NCBI RefSeq assembly: GCF_007183175.1
Contig: NZ_AP019807.1
Location: 1,966,001 to 2,030,000, forward strand
Direction of reading: 5' to 3'
Length of the DNA: 64,000 bases
Origin: Microbulbifer sp. GL-2
GTDB taxonomy: Bacteria; Pseudomonadota; Gammaproteobacteria; Pseudomonadales; Cellvibrionaceae
Shown: positions 55,435-64,000 of the stretch, one piece after another
Position numbering within the stretch: position 1 is the first letter of the stretch
Layout of the letters: each line of letters starts with the position of its first letter
Translations under genes and position numbers: made by a program
The notes under the pieces: model-generated
What the model was told of the DNA's origin: nothing
The model's database searches: none
What the model saw: only the letters and a program-made list of their open reading frames with translations

Positions 55435-56403
55435 CTAGTTGTTATTTGCCAGCCAGCTGGAGAGCACTCTATGCTCATCTTGCCCAATCGCCACCATACT
55501 AGGATGATTTCTATCATTAAGGACTACTAATTTAATGTTTCTATAAATTAAGTCCTGGTATTCGGTGTGTGGGGCGACAGAGTCGGAAGATGAAGCGAAT
55601 ATAAGTATTGGGGTTTGCGAAGAGATGAGTAGTGGCTTTATTTTTGTGTCATCAATTTTAATGTTGGCCCGATCTAATGCTAAAGCCGCGCCTTCACGAA
55701 TACTGCTCTCCGAAATAATGCCGCTAAGTAGTGGAAATCCAGATTTGGCATAATTGTAAGCGGCCTGATCAAACTTGACCATAGGAGCCTGAAATATCAG
55801 GCCACTGATATCTTGGCGTGAAGAAGAGATGCGAGCAGCGGTAAGAGCCCCCATTGAATTACCTAGCAGGTAGATATTTTTTTGCTTAATGATGTTTTTA
55901 TGGGCTACATCATCAATTAAATTACTGATGATTTCACTGTCCACTACACCATATCCCTTAGTTCCGTCTGATTCACCGTGCCCTAGAAGATCGGGGATTA
56001 TTACATCAAACCCAAGGAAGCGAAAATAAAGTGCTGAAGTAAGCATAAATTCTTTTGAAGCACGAAAACCATGTAAAAGAATAATCGTACCTGAAAAATC
56101 CTTTTTCAGGTTGTCCCTACTTAATTCGAGATTTACTGCGCTCACGCTTTTTTCGGATTCGATATCAATAGAGTAACTAATCCGTTTGTTAGATAAGGGG
56201 GCTGCATGAAAATAGCTAATACACTGGTTGGACTGAGCCTGACAATAATTACTCTTACTAAAATTCCATTGAGAAATCTGCTCGCTGGTGATTATATGAT
56301 CGTGTGGAAAGCTTCGGGACTTTTCAATATAGCTAGCAATGTTTGATGAGCATGCCGATATTGAAAAGCATAAGATGATAATAACGAGTTTATTCAGCAG
56401 CAT
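55435..56403 (-). CDS. Alpha/beta-hydrolase lipoprotein
   Basis: A 322-residue lipoprotein (lipobox SISAC, Cys18) with a serine hydrolase domain: IILLHGFRASKEFML, IIPDLLGHGESDG, nucleophile in LLGNSMGALTAARI, an acid in ASSSDSVAP, and a final His in RNHPSMVAIG. It resembles monoacylglycerol-lipase-like hydrolases. It is membrane-bound in the periplasm or at the outer membrane. Substrate unknown. Confidence 0.85.
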   Translation of the reverse strand: MLLNKLVIIILCFSISACSSNIASYIEKSRSFPHDHIITSEQISQWNFSKSNYCQAQSNQCISYFHAAPLSNKRISYSIDIESEKSVSAVNLELSRDNLKKDFSGTIILLHGFRASKEFMLTSALYFRFLGFDVIIPDLLGHGESDGTKGYGVVDSEIISNLIDDVAHKNIIKQKNIYLLGNSMGALTAARISSSRQDISGLIFQAPMVKFDQAAYNYAKSGFPLLSGIISESSIREGAALALDRANIKIDDTKIKPLLISSQTPILIFASSSDSVAPHTEYQDLIYRNIKLVVLNDRNHPSMVAIGQDEHRVLSSWLANNN

Positions 56404-56635
56404 TTTATTCTTGTTTCAAGCCAGTACCTGGTTCTTAAGGATTTTAAAGGCTAATTATTGGGTGTGAAGTTATTAAAGTCTGGTTATCGAGTAGTCGAGA
56501 GCAGAGCATGTTGACCGGTAAGTCATGTCCGGTGTTGGCCGAAGGGAGTCACCAGATTGATGGTATGCAAAGATCTAAATTGGGATGCATAAAGGGCAAC
56601 CAAATATTATTCGATGGCCCTTTGTGGATAGAGGT

Positions 56636-57229
56636 TTAGTTCAGGTTAATTCGATTGTCTTCTGAATTATGATCATATCCAGCTGTTTGCAGTGTAGGTT
56701 GTAAGCTTAGTGTATAGGTCAATAGGGTGTAATCCCGTGCATCGGCCTGACAAACAAAGCCCATAGATCTCGCAAAAGTATGCACGCGTTTATTTTCTGC
56801 AGATTCAATGGAGTAAATACGCTCAAGGCCCTGTTCCTGGGCACAGTGGATCAGTCGTTTTAACATTAACCGCCCAAGGCCCAGACCTTGCCAGTCATCG
56901 CTAACGACTACGGCACACTCACAAGCTCGTCGATCCGCATCTACAGCGTAATGTGCTACTGCCACTGCCCTTTGCGCATGGTCACTGCTGCACAGGGCTA
57001 TAAAAGCTTCGTGGACCTGATGGTCATTATCAGTAAGCAGTTCAATTAATTGTTGACTGGCCTTACAGCTGCCACCAATAAAGCGGTCGCGCCGTGTTTG
57101 GGGCGACAGGTCTTCGATAAGCTCTCTCTCAAGCTGTCCGTCACCACGACAAATGGGGCGGATAGAAACCTTGCGCCCGTTGCCGAGTGTGATCAGTTGC
57201 TCAGTACCAGTTCTTTTGTTTGATGACAT
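56636..57229 (-). CDS. GNAT-family N-acetyltransferase
   Basis: A 197-residue acetyltransferase with CECAVVVSDDWQGLGLGRLM, where QGLGLG is the acetyl-CoA loop, and a late RSMGFVCQADARDY. The N-terminal text TLGNGRKVSIRPICRGD resembles the GNAT domain found in Pat-type protein acetyltransferases. The ATG at 57229 is chosen over a far-upstream TTG; the ribosome binding site is weak. Substrate unknown. Confidence 0.85.
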   Translation of the reverse strand: MSSNKRTGTEQLITLGNGRKVSIRPICRGDGQLERELIEDLSPQTRRDRFIGGSCKASQQLIELLTDNDHQVHEAFIALCSSDHAQRAVAVAHYAVDADRRACECAVVVSDDWQGLGLGRLMLKRLIHCAQEQGLERIYSIESAENKRVHTFARSMGFVCQADARDYTLLTYTLSLQPTLQTAGYDHNSEDNRINLN

Positions 57230-57405
57230 AACAGTTAATATCCCAACTGCGCTTGGCAGTTCTGTCTTTAGTTCGCAACGGGGGTTGGATATCAAAAAGA
57301 TAGACGCTCGCGTTGCGAACGCAAAACTATGTTACGGTCGCGCCGGGTGTTTCCCTAACAATGCCTGTGTATAAGGCTATAGGGCATGGCTGTAAAAGGT
57401 AAAAC

Positions 57406-57433
57406 TATACAGTCAGTTCATTTGTGGTATAGT
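57406..57433 (+). promoter_or_regulatory. Candidate extended -10 promoter for rhlE
   Basis: TATACA (57406-57411), a 16-base spacer, and TATAGT (57428-57433) preceded by TGG give an extended -10 promoter. If used, transcription starts near 57440, leaving a leader of about 240 bases. Confidence 0.45.
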
Positions 57434-57679
57434 GCGTGTGCTGTGATTTCTCAGCTGCGTCATTTGTAGGCCGGCAATCCGTCGGTATCCTCCCCGGAAC
57501 ATTTCTCAAATTCTTCCCGGAAATTTCTACTGAATGCCGCGCACCGATTTTCTCGGTGAATAGACGGCTGTGTGCATAGAGCGTCGATCCGCTCTGGATG
57601 CCAACTCCGATATTTTTCTTCGCACTCTTATGGTGCGAATGTATTTGATTGCGCCTGGAGCGCAGTTCGAGGTTTTTTT
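57434..57679 (+). promoter_or_regulatory. Structured 5' leader of rhlE with four perfect stem-loops
   Basis: Four perfect stem-loops lie in a row within 123 bases. CACCGA / TCGGTG is at 57542-57558. AGAGCG / CGCTCT is at 57578-57595. TTCGCAC / GTGCGAA is at 57619-57639. TGCGC / GCGCA is at 57650-57664. The last ends 4 bases before the GAGG ribosome binding site (57669-57672). Upstream, CCCGGAACATTTCT (57493) and CCCGGAAATTTCT (57516) form a near-exact direct repeat. The pattern suggests a cis-acting RNA controlling rhlE, or a small RNA. It matches no family I know. Confidence 0.5.
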
Positions 57680-59155
57680 ATGTTGTTTGAAGATCTGGGC
57701 CTCGCCCAGGAGATTGCCCGTGCGGTTTCTGAGCAGGGGTATAGTGCGCCTACGCCCATTCAGGCCCAGGCCATTCCAGCTGTGATGGAGGGCGATGATA
57801 TTATGGCTGCGGCCCAGACGGGTACCGGTAAAACGGCTGGTTTTACTCTGCCGCTGCTACATCTCCTGAGTTCCGGGGAGCGCGCAAATAAAGGCCGGGT
57901 TCGTGCTCTGGTGTTAACCCCTACCAGAGAGCTTGCTGCGCAGGTATTCGATAATGTGCAGAGTTACAGCAAGTATCTGCCCCTGCGCCACTCTGTTGTG
58001 TTTGGCGGAGTGAAGATCAACCCACAGATGATTCGACTGCGCGGTGGTGCGGATATCCTGGTGGCCACACCGGGGCGCTTGTTGGATCTACACAATCAGG
58101 GAGCCATCCGATTTGACCGGCTTGAGGCCCTGGTGTTGGATGAAGCCGATCGCATGCTCGATATGGGCTTCATCCACGATATCAAGAAGGTGTTGAGAGT
58201 CCTGCCAGCTAAGCGTCAGAACCTGCTGTTTTCGGCCACTTTCTCCCCGGAAATACGCCAGCTGGCAAAAGGGCTGGTGAAGAATCCGCTGGAAATTGAT
58301 ATCAGCCCACGCAATACGACGACGGAAACGGTGCGCCAGAAGTTGCACCCTGTGGATAAGGCACGTAAAACCAAACTATTGAGTCACCTGATTCGCGGAA
58401 ACGACTGGCACCAGGCCCTGGTATTTAGCCGTACCAAACACGGTGCCAATCGCCTGGTGAAGCAGCTTGAGGGCGATAATATTCGCGCGGAAGCAATTCA
58501 CGGCAACAAGAGTCAGAATGCACGCACCCGTGCCCTGGCCGACTTTAAAGCGGGGAAGGTACAAATTCTGGTTGCCACTGACATCGCTGCCCGTGGAATT
58601 GATATCGATCAGCTACCCCAAGTGGTCAATTTTGATCTGCCCAATGTTCCCGAAGATTATGTGCATCGCATTGGTCGTACAGGTCGTGCCGGTGCAAGTG
58701 GCCAAGCGGTATCCCTGGTTAGTGCGGATGAAATCAAGCAGTTGCGCGATATCGAGCGCTTAATTGGTAAGCCGATTCTCCGCGAAGAAATTGAGGGTTT
58801 TGAACCAGATCATCAGTTGCCTGAATCGGGTAATCCAAAGCGCGGCGGTGGACAAAAGCCGCGAGCCAATGGTCAAAAGCGCAGTGAAGGAGCGCGCGGT
58901 AACGGCGACAGTCGTGGTGGTCGCAATGGCGGGGGCAACCGTTCCAGCAATCGCGGTAATAGTCGTGGCAACGGTGAGAGCCGGAGTAAAAGCGGCTCCC
59001 GTAGCAGTGGGGATAATCGTGAAAACTCAGGGTCTCGCACCAAGGGTAATGAAAGTGGTCGTGGCCGTGGAGATGGAGCTGCCCGCACTGATTCCCAACA
59101 GCCCAAGCGCGCACCGCGCCGCCGCCCTGTAAGGGGGCGTTCGGAAAGCGCGTAA
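57680..59155 (+). CDS. rhlE: DEAD-box RNA helicase RhlE
   Basis: A 491-residue ATP-dependent RNA helicase acting in ribosome assembly and RNA turnover. Motifs in order: Q motif (F3 to GYSAPTPIQ), AAAQTGTGKT at 43-52, PTRELA, TPGRLLD, DEAD at 154-157, SAT at 185-187, and HRIGRTGR at 329-336. Residues 385-491 form a Gly/Arg/Ser/Asn-rich basic tail, usual for RhlE and likely RNA-binding. ATG 57680 gives the family start MLFEDLGL; an in-frame start at 57572 would run through the structured leader and is rejected. Confidence 0.95.
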   Translation: MLFEDLGLAQEIARAVSEQGYSAPTPIQAQAIPAVMEGDDIMAAAQTGTGKTAGFTLPLLHLLSSGERANKGRVRALVLTPTRELAAQVFDNVQSYSKYLPLRHSVVFGGVKINPQMIRLRGGADILVATPGRLLDLHNQGAIRFDRLEALVLDEADRMLDMGFIHDIKKVLRVLPAKRQNLLFSATFSPEIRQLAKGLVKNPLEIDISPRNTTTETVRQKLHPVDKARKTKLLSHLIRGNDWHQALVFSRTKHGANRLVKQLEGDNIRAEAIHGNKSQNARTRALADFKAGKVQILVATDIAARGIDIDQLPQVVNFDLPNVPEDYVHRIGRTGRAGASGQAVSLVSADEIKQLRDIERLIGKPILREEIEGFEPDHQLPESGNPKRGGGQKPRANGQKRSEGARGNGDSRGGRNGGGNRSSNRGNSRGNGESRSKSGSRSSGDNRENSGSRTKGNESGRGRGDGAARTDSQQPKRAPRRRPVRGRSESA

Positions 59156-59165
59156 GACAAAATGG

Positions 59166-59191
59166 AAAAAGCGGCCTTGAGCCGCTTTTTT
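59166..59191 (+). terminator. Rho-independent terminator of rhlE
   Basis: AAAAAGCGGC pairs with GCCGCTTTTT around CTTGA, 10 bases after the stop, followed by a T run. Confidence 0.93.
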
Positions 59192-59434
59192 ATTGTTCGT
59201 ATATATTCTCTATCCATTACCTTCGATAATTCTCTTTGGTTACTTGTAGGTTGCTGTTTTCTAAGATTTATCCGAGCTTTTGGTACCAGTGTTTACTTTT
59301 AATTGATTAAACATTCAGCGACTAACTCCTGATAATAATCTTTCATTATTCGTCCATAATTCATCACATTTTTCCTGTTTTGTTTGTGCTATTTTCAAAA
59401 GCTTATTTGGCATAATTTTAAACAAGGAGATGTT

Positions 59435-61762
59435 GTGAAGCGTAAATTGCTTTCCAGATTTTTTACTCTTTCATCGATGACTTTGCTGTTATCGGGGCAG
59501 GCACTTGGTGAAGTACAGTTTGAGCCGGCAGAGATTTACTCTGCTGGGTCAAAAGCTGAAGCTGTGGCTGTTGCGGACCTGAATAATGATGGGCGAGATG
59601 ATGTGGTGCTAAGTACATCTAGCAATTTTGACCCTGAAAATGACTTTAAACTAAAGGTATTTTTACAGGATAAGTATGGAAAGTTACAGGGGGACGCTGA
59701 TTATTCCTTGAATGGCGATGATGCTAGTTCACCAAAGTCGATTGCCATTGGGGATTTCAATGGCGATGGACTTAATGACATTGCAGTAGGGTTTGACAGA
59801 GATCGAATTGATATTTTTTCACAGGTTAGTGATGGAACCTTGGTCTTGAGTAAATCTCTGAGTTCATCTCACTCAAGCCAGATAGTAGTTGCCGATGTAA
59901 CGGGAGATGGAATTGACGATATTGTTGGGGTGGGGTCAGGAGTGTTTGGGGTTGCAGTGTATGCAATGACAAATGATCCGATATACGATCATAAATCATA
60001 TATTTATTTTATGGAGCCTGATGACTCAAGCAGTATGGCTCTCGGCGATATCAATAATGACGGCATTGACGATATTGTTACAGTTGCCAAGCAGTTAGAA
60101 AGAAGCACTTTGGCTGTAATGCTTTCCGAAGGGGAGGGGAATTTTTCGCCAATTTCATACTATGAACTTGGCCACGAATATCCTATTAATGATATTTTAA
60201 TTGAAGATCTGAATGGTGATGGCCGTAATGATGTATGGCTTTCTGCCGCTGGAGAGAATGCTGATACCTCACAAATGGCTTTCTACCAAGGAAATGATGG
60301 AGTACTAGAAAAATCAATTTTTTCCCCTGATGGCAGTATATATGGAATGTTGATAGCCTATGATTTAAATAATGATTTAAATAAAGAACTTATAGCAGTT
60401 CCTTTGAGCGGTGACACAGTATCTATTTTTAGTACATTGAGTAGCGGTGGATTGTTGAGGCAATCTTCATATCGGATACCTGAGGATTACTATGAGAATC
60501 CTCAGGGTATTGATATGGGAGATATCAATAGTGATGGAATTCCTGACCTTGTTATTGCAAGCCCATCTTCAGGGTTGGTCTTACTGAAAGGAAATACCCA
60601 AGGGATTAACTTGGCACCAATAGCTGATGCAGGGGATGATCAAGTGGTGAGGAAGGGCCAGGTAATATTATTAGATGGAAGCCACTCAGCCGATAGAGAT
60701 GGAGGCATTATTGATTATCGTTGGAGCCAGGTTTCTGGCTCCGCTGTAACCTTAAATGATACAGGTAATGGATTTGCTACTTTCCAGGCACCATCATCCA
60801 AGAATGCCGAGCTTGGTGGGGATGAAGCGTTGGTATTCGAATTAGAAGTCGAAGACCACGAAAATGTAGTATCTATTGATACAGCGATTGTTACCCTGGA
60901 TGGAAATATCCCACCTAGAGCAATTGCAACTGATTTTCAGGTGGTAGATTCGGGTGATGTTGTAACTCTAGATGGTAGTCTCTCAACTGATCTTTTAGGG
61001 GAGATTGTGAGCTATGAGTGGAGACAAATTTCTGGAGAGCCCGTAGAACTAATACAGGAGTCAGCAGCTACTGTGAGTTTTACTGCACCGCCAGTAGTAT
61101 CTGGCTCTCCTTTAATATATTTTGAAGTTTTGAAGTTTGAGTTAGTAGTCACGGATAACGAAGGTCTGGAAAGTAGTGCTGTTACACAAGTAAATGTGCG
61201 GAGTCTCGCCCCTCCAGTGGCTTTTGCTGGAGTTTCTAAAACAGTAAGTTCTGGAGAAGAAGTTCTTCTCGATGGCAGGAGGTCAAGTGATGTTGATGGT
61301 GAAATTGTTAGCTACAATTGGCGCTCACTTTCTGATATTTCTGTAATCAACTATCCAAACGGCACCGCTAGCTTTATTGCGCCTACCGTTTCTCCAGGCT
61401 TAAAAGTTGCTTTGTTGTTTGAGCTTGAGGTGAAAGATAATGATGGATTGAAGTCTACTGGTATAGTTAGTGTGGTTGTCGAGCAGAACATGCCTCCGGT
61501 TATGCCTATAAGTCTCGTGAGAAGTATTCAGCCAAGTTCCATTGTTACCCTTGATGCTTCAGGTGCCTTTGATGTTGACGGAGAAATAGTAAGTTATCAA
61601 TGGGAGCAAATATCAGGCCCTTCTGTCTCTATAATAAATTCAGACAGTGTTACCGCTACATTTACAGCGCCTTCCGAGCAGGCCACTTTGGCTTTTGCCG
61701 TAACATTGACCGATGATGATGGAGAAAGCAGTACTTTTAATATATCAACTAGAGTTCTTTAA
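59435..61762 (+). CDS. Exported FG-GAP/VCBS propeller protein with PKD-like repeats, copy 1
   Basis: A 775-residue exported protein. A signal peptide ends near GQALG. Residues 35-390 hold seven FG-GAP-like repeats with Ca-binding DxNxDGxxD loops (ADLNNDGRDD, GDFNGDGLND, ADVTGDGIDD, GDINNDGIDD, EDLNGDGRND, a degenerate one near 310, GDINSDGIPD), predicting a seven-bladed propeller. Residues 395-775 are four PKD/K319L-like Ig-type repeats, with the pattern LDGSHSADRDGGIIDYRWSQ and a closing VTDNEGLESS-type strand. Such proteins are adhesive or carbohydrate-linked; no enzyme domain is seen. The start is GTG after AAGGAGATGTT. Its paralog follows directly. Confidence 0.9.
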   Translation: MKRKLLSRFFTLSSMTLLLSGQALGEVQFEPAEIYSAGSKAEAVAVADLNNDGRDDVVLSTSSNFDPENDFKLKVFLQDKYGKLQGDADYSLNGDDASSPKSIAIGDFNGDGLNDIAVGFDRDRIDIFSQVSDGTLVLSKSLSSSHSSQIVVADVTGDGIDDIVGVGSGVFGVAVYAMTNDPIYDHKSYIYFMEPDDSSSMALGDINNDGIDDIVTVAKQLERSTLAVMLSEGEGNFSPISYYELGHEYPINDILIEDLNGDGRNDVWLSAAGENADTSQMAFYQGNDGVLEKSIFSPDGSIYGMLIAYDLNNDLNKELIAVPLSGDTVSIFSTLSSGGLLRQSSYRIPEDYYENPQGIDMGDINSDGIPDLVIASPSSGLVLLKGNTQGINLAPIADAGDDQVVRKGQVILLDGSHSADRDGGIIDYRWSQVSGSAVTLNDTGNGFATFQAPSSKNAELGGDEALVFELEVEDHENVVSIDTAIVTLDGNIPPRAIATDFQVVDSGDVVTLDGSLSTDLLGEIVSYEWRQISGEPVELIQESAATVSFTAPPVVSGSPLIYFEVLKFELVVTDNEGLESSAVTQVNVRSLAPPVAFAGVSKTVSSGEEVLLDGRRSSDVDGEIVSYNWRSLSDISVINYPNGTASFIAPTVSPGLKVALLFELEVKDNDGLKSTGIVSVVVEQNMPPVMPISLVRSIQPSSIVTLDASGAFDVDGEIVSYQWEQISGPSVSIINSDSVTATFTAPSEQATLAFAVTLTDDDGESSTFNISTRVL

Positions 61763-62087
61763 CTGATTGCTGTGGATTGATAAAAAAAGAGCCCAAATAG
61801 GGCTCTTTTTTTACTTCTATTTCTTGTGGTTAACCATAAAATCCAAAGCCGGCTGGCTATGTATTTCGGTATCACATGCGAAGAGAGATACCATCTATAT
61901 CAAGGGGGGCTACTTGGAGCTTCACTGGAATATATTCCTTCTTAATTTATTTTAACTTGAGACTAGTGTCTGCTTCATTTTGTTTTATTTGAATTCCTTC
62001 TTGTAATCAATCTAACTTCATTTTCGCTTTCACGTTTTGTGCTAAATTAGTGCCGCTTTTTAAAGCAATATTGCACAAGGAGATGTT
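61763..62087. other. Spacer between the tandem FG-GAP genes
   Basis: Apart from the terminator listed separately, this 325-base gap holds no supported gene; a 62-codon frame crossing the terminator is not credible. The last 20 bases (ACAAGGAGATGTTGTGAAGC, running into the start) match those before copy 1. Confidence 0.5.
61782..61812 (+). terminator. Rho-independent terminator after FG-GAP copy 1
   Basis: AAAAAAAGAGCCC pairs with GGGCTCTTTTTTT around AAATA, 20 bases beyond the stop. It shows the two paralogs have separate transcription units. Confidence 0.93.
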
Positions 62088-64000
62088 GTGAAGCTTAGAT
62101 TACTCGCAAAATATTTTGCTCTTTCCTCGGCTGCTTTTCTATTTGCAAACACTGCAAGTGGAGAGGTTCATTTTCAGCCAGCTGAGATTTATTCCGCTGG
62201 TTCAAAGGCAGAAGCGGTCGCTGTTGCCGATTTTAATAATGATGGACTTGATGATGTTGTACTAACTACATCGAGCAACTTTGATCCTGAAAATGACTTT
62301 AAATTAAAGGTATTTCTACAGGACGAATTTGGTGGTCTGACGGAGTCTATTGATTATCCACTTGCAGGTGGAGAGACAAGTCTGCCTCAATCTATTGCAG
62401 TGGGTGATCTTGATAATGATGGTTTGATAGATGTTATTGTTGGACTTGACAGTGGCGTAACTGAGATATACCTGCAAGATCCCGTTGACGGTTTAGTATA
62501 TGTGGAATCTTTGGAAAACTCCTATTCTGAGCGAGTCGCAATTGCCGACCTTGGCAATAATAGTAATAAAGGAATTCTCGGAGTTAGTTGGGAAGAGAAT
62601 GGTGCTGTAATAACTCATAAAGTAGGGGGGGCACCTACCTATGTGAGTACCGCTAGCGATCTAGCTATTGACAGTCCAGGGCAAATGGCACTGGGTGATG
62701 TTGATGGAGATGGTATAACAGATATTTCTCTAATTGCTAACGGGTCTCCCCAAAATAGCTTGGTTGTTCTATCGCCGGATGATTCTTTGAGGTTGAATGA
62801 AATTACCAGTATTGAATTAGGTGGAAATGCTGATGAGAATGATGATATTCAAATAAAAGGAATCGCCATTGGTGACCTTAATAATGATGGCCGCAATGAT
62901 ATTTCAGTATCAATAGTTGGCATCGGGCAGGATAATTTAAGAGTCGCTGTATATTACCAGGGAGAAGATAGCTTATTGCAGCAACCTGAAATCCACAGTT
63001 ATGGAGGTCTTCCTGGAGAGCTTTTAATAAAAGATATTGATAATGATGGCCTTGCTGATTTAGTTGTCTTGCCGGCCAGTGGAGAGTTCTTAAGTATTTA
63101 TCAGCAGCAAGATGATGGTGCCTTGGCTTTGAGTGAACAGATTGCCATTCCTGGTGCAACTTATACTAGACCTCAGAGTATGGCTAGTGGAGATATTAAC
63201 GGGGATGGTATTGCGGATATCGTTGTCGCAAATCCGTTACAGGGATTGGTTATATTAAAAGGTGGTGCTGGGCATATCAACCTGCCACCCACAGCTATCG
63301 CTGGTGAAAATCAAACTGCTGAAGATAATTCGGGGGTATTGCTCGATGGTACTCTGTCTTCAGATTCCGACGGCAGTATTGCGGCTTACCGCTGGACACA
63401 GATTTCCGGTACTCCTGTTAACTTAAATGACTCTGGTAATGGTTTCGCTAGCTTTACCGCGCCCTCCGAAATTATTGGAGTTGTACAGGAGTTAATTTTC
63501 GAGCTGGAAGTTGAGGATGATAAGGGTCTAAAGAATACTAGTAAAGTGGGGGTTAGTATTGGAACTAATTTGGCTCCTATAGTTTTGCTAGATCCAATAG
63601 CGTCAGTTGTTTCTGGTGAAGAGGTTAAATTATCTGCAAGCAGTTCTTATGACCCTGATGGCTCAGTTATTAACTATCATTGGCGACAGGTGTCAGGCTT
63701 GCCAGTTGAGCTGAAAAATCTTGATGATGGAACCGTTTCATTTTTCACCCCAGTATTTTCTGGGGATGAAAAATATTGGAGGATTTTTGAGTTTGAGGTT
63801 GAGGTTGAGGATAATGGTGGTTTGAAGAGTAAATCAATAGTTCCTATCTTTGTTGAAAGCATCGTTTTAGCTGCCCCTTATATAATCTCGAGTTACCAAT
63901 TCGTTGATCCAGGTGAGGAAGTCTTGCTTCAAGGGTGGGTTGGGGATAATGACGGCCATATTGTAGATTATCGCTGGCGTTCACTCTCCGATATGGATAT
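62088..64000 (+). CDS. Exported FG-GAP/VCBS propeller protein with PKD-like repeats, copy 2 (cut by window edge)
   Basis: The frame is open from the GTG at 62088 to the window end, 637 codons. The signal peptide ends near ANTASG. Residues 24-75 are nearly identical to copy 1 (AEIYSAGSKAEAVAVAD; SSNFDPENDFKLKVFLQD is identical). It has FG-GAP loops ADFNNDGLDD, GDLDNDGLID, GDVDGDGITD, GDLNNDGRND, KDIDNDGLAD and GDINGDGIAD. PKD-like repeats start near residue 405 (LDGTLSSDSDGSIAAYRWTQ), with at least two complete and a third begun. The same AAGGAGATGTT-GTG start as copy 1 points to tandem duplication. Confidence 0.88.
   Translation, partial: MKLRLLAKYFALSSAAFLFANTASGEVHFQPAEIYSAGSKAEAVAVADFNNDGLDDVVLTTSSNFDPENDFKLKVFLQDEFGGLTESIDYPLAGGETSLPQSIAVGDLDNDGLIDVIVGLDSGVTEIYLQDPVDGLVYVESLENSYSERVAIADLGNNSNKGILGVSWEENGAVITHKVGGAPTYVSTASDLAIDSPGQMALGDVDGDGITDISLIANGSPQNSLVVLSPDDSLRLNEITSIELGGNADENDDIQIKGIAIGDLNNDGRNDISVSIVGIGQDNLRVAVYYQGEDSLLQQPEIHSYGGLPGELLIKDIDNDGLADLVVLPASGEFLSIYQQQDDGALALSEQIAIPGATYTRPQSMASGDINGDGIADIVVANPLQGLVILKGGAGHINLPPTAIAGENQTAEDNSGVLLDGTLSSDSDGSIAAYRWTQISGTPVNLNDSGNGFASFTAPSEIIGVVQELIFELEVEDDKGLKNTSKVGVSIGTNLAPIVLLDPIASVVSGEEVKLSASSSYDPDGSVINYHWRQVSGLPVELKNLDDGTVSFFTPVFSGDEKYWRIFEFEVEVEDNGGLKSKSIVPIFVESIVLAAPYIISSYQFVDPGEEVLLQGWVGDNDGHIVDYRWRSLSDMD

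Noticed and set aside
57572..57679. An extended N-terminus for RhlE
   Set aside because: The frame is open upstream, but MLFEDLGL at 57680 has the GAGG site and matches family starts; the extra residues would be coded by the stem-loop leader.
61767..61955. A 62-codon frame after FG-GAP copy 1
   Set aside because: It runs through the strong terminator stem and has no ribosome binding site or domain.
1..64000. tRNA or rRNA genes, CRISPR arrays, insertion sequences, prophage or origin of replication
   Set aside because: No transposase, integrase, regularly spaced repeat array or RNA gene pattern was seen by eye. A short or degenerate element could be missed without a search program.

Overview
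The window reads as chromosomal DNA of a marine gammaproteobacterium, most likely of the Cellvibrionales and possibly Microbulbifer-like. This is an inference from gene content and protein style: a Pseudomonas-type argA/argE, glnE-ilvE-LPS order; an enterobacterial-type nudF-yqiB-cpdA-yqiA-parE block; a Vibrio/Alteromonas-type TonB2 operon with a TtpC-like protein; and large exported FG-GAP/PKD-like proteins. No rRNA, tRNA, CRISPR array, insertion sequence or prophage was recognised.

Layout. 1-2.5 kb: two neighbouring L,D-transpeptidase genes on the minus strand, the first cut by the window edge. 2.9-6.0 kb: an NRDE-family protein, then lgt-thyA-folA. 6.3-11.5 kb: a six-gene TonB2-type operon (DUF3450, TtpC-like, ExbB, ExbD, TonB, TPR), followed by a separate second TonB gene that converges on ilvD across a 19-bp bidirectional terminator. 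12.4-20.1 kb, minus strand: ilvD, argA, argE with an EamA transporter, then a Pit phosphate permease with its PhoU-like DUF47 partner. 20.2-26.0 kb: an orphan GspE/PulE-like ATPase, glnE and ilvE.

26-43 kb is an envelope and glycan region: ugd and an O-antigen-ligase-like gene, an ELM1-like gene broken at a C8 tract, a YrbL-like kinase-fold protein, glycosyltransferases, waaA, tolC, a pqi-type operon (two half-size PqiA proteins, a six-MCE-domain protein and a DUF4136 lipoprotein), and two more glycosyltransferases. 42.8-48.6 kb holds nudF, yqiB, cpdA, a lipoprotein, yqiA and parE.

48.6-57.2 kb is visibly AT-richer and looks accessory: a small secreted PLA2-like protein, a divergent LysR/SDR pair, mmsB-mmsA for valine catabolism, a lipocalin-like exported protein, a lipoprotein hydrolase and a GNAT acetyltransferase. 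57.4-59.2 kb carries rhlE behind a leader of about 245 bases containing four perfect stem-loops, the strongest unexplained non-coding signal in the window. The right end has two tandem paralogous exported proteins, each with a seven-bladed FG-GAP propeller and PKD-like repeats; the second is cut by the window edge.

Many genes serve the envelope: peptidoglycan cross-linking, lipoprotein maturation, energised outer-membrane uptake, LPS core, efflux, and phospholipid-transport-like MCE proteins. Where an internal start fitted the ribosome binding site and family alignment better than the longest open frame, the internal start is given and the reason stated.
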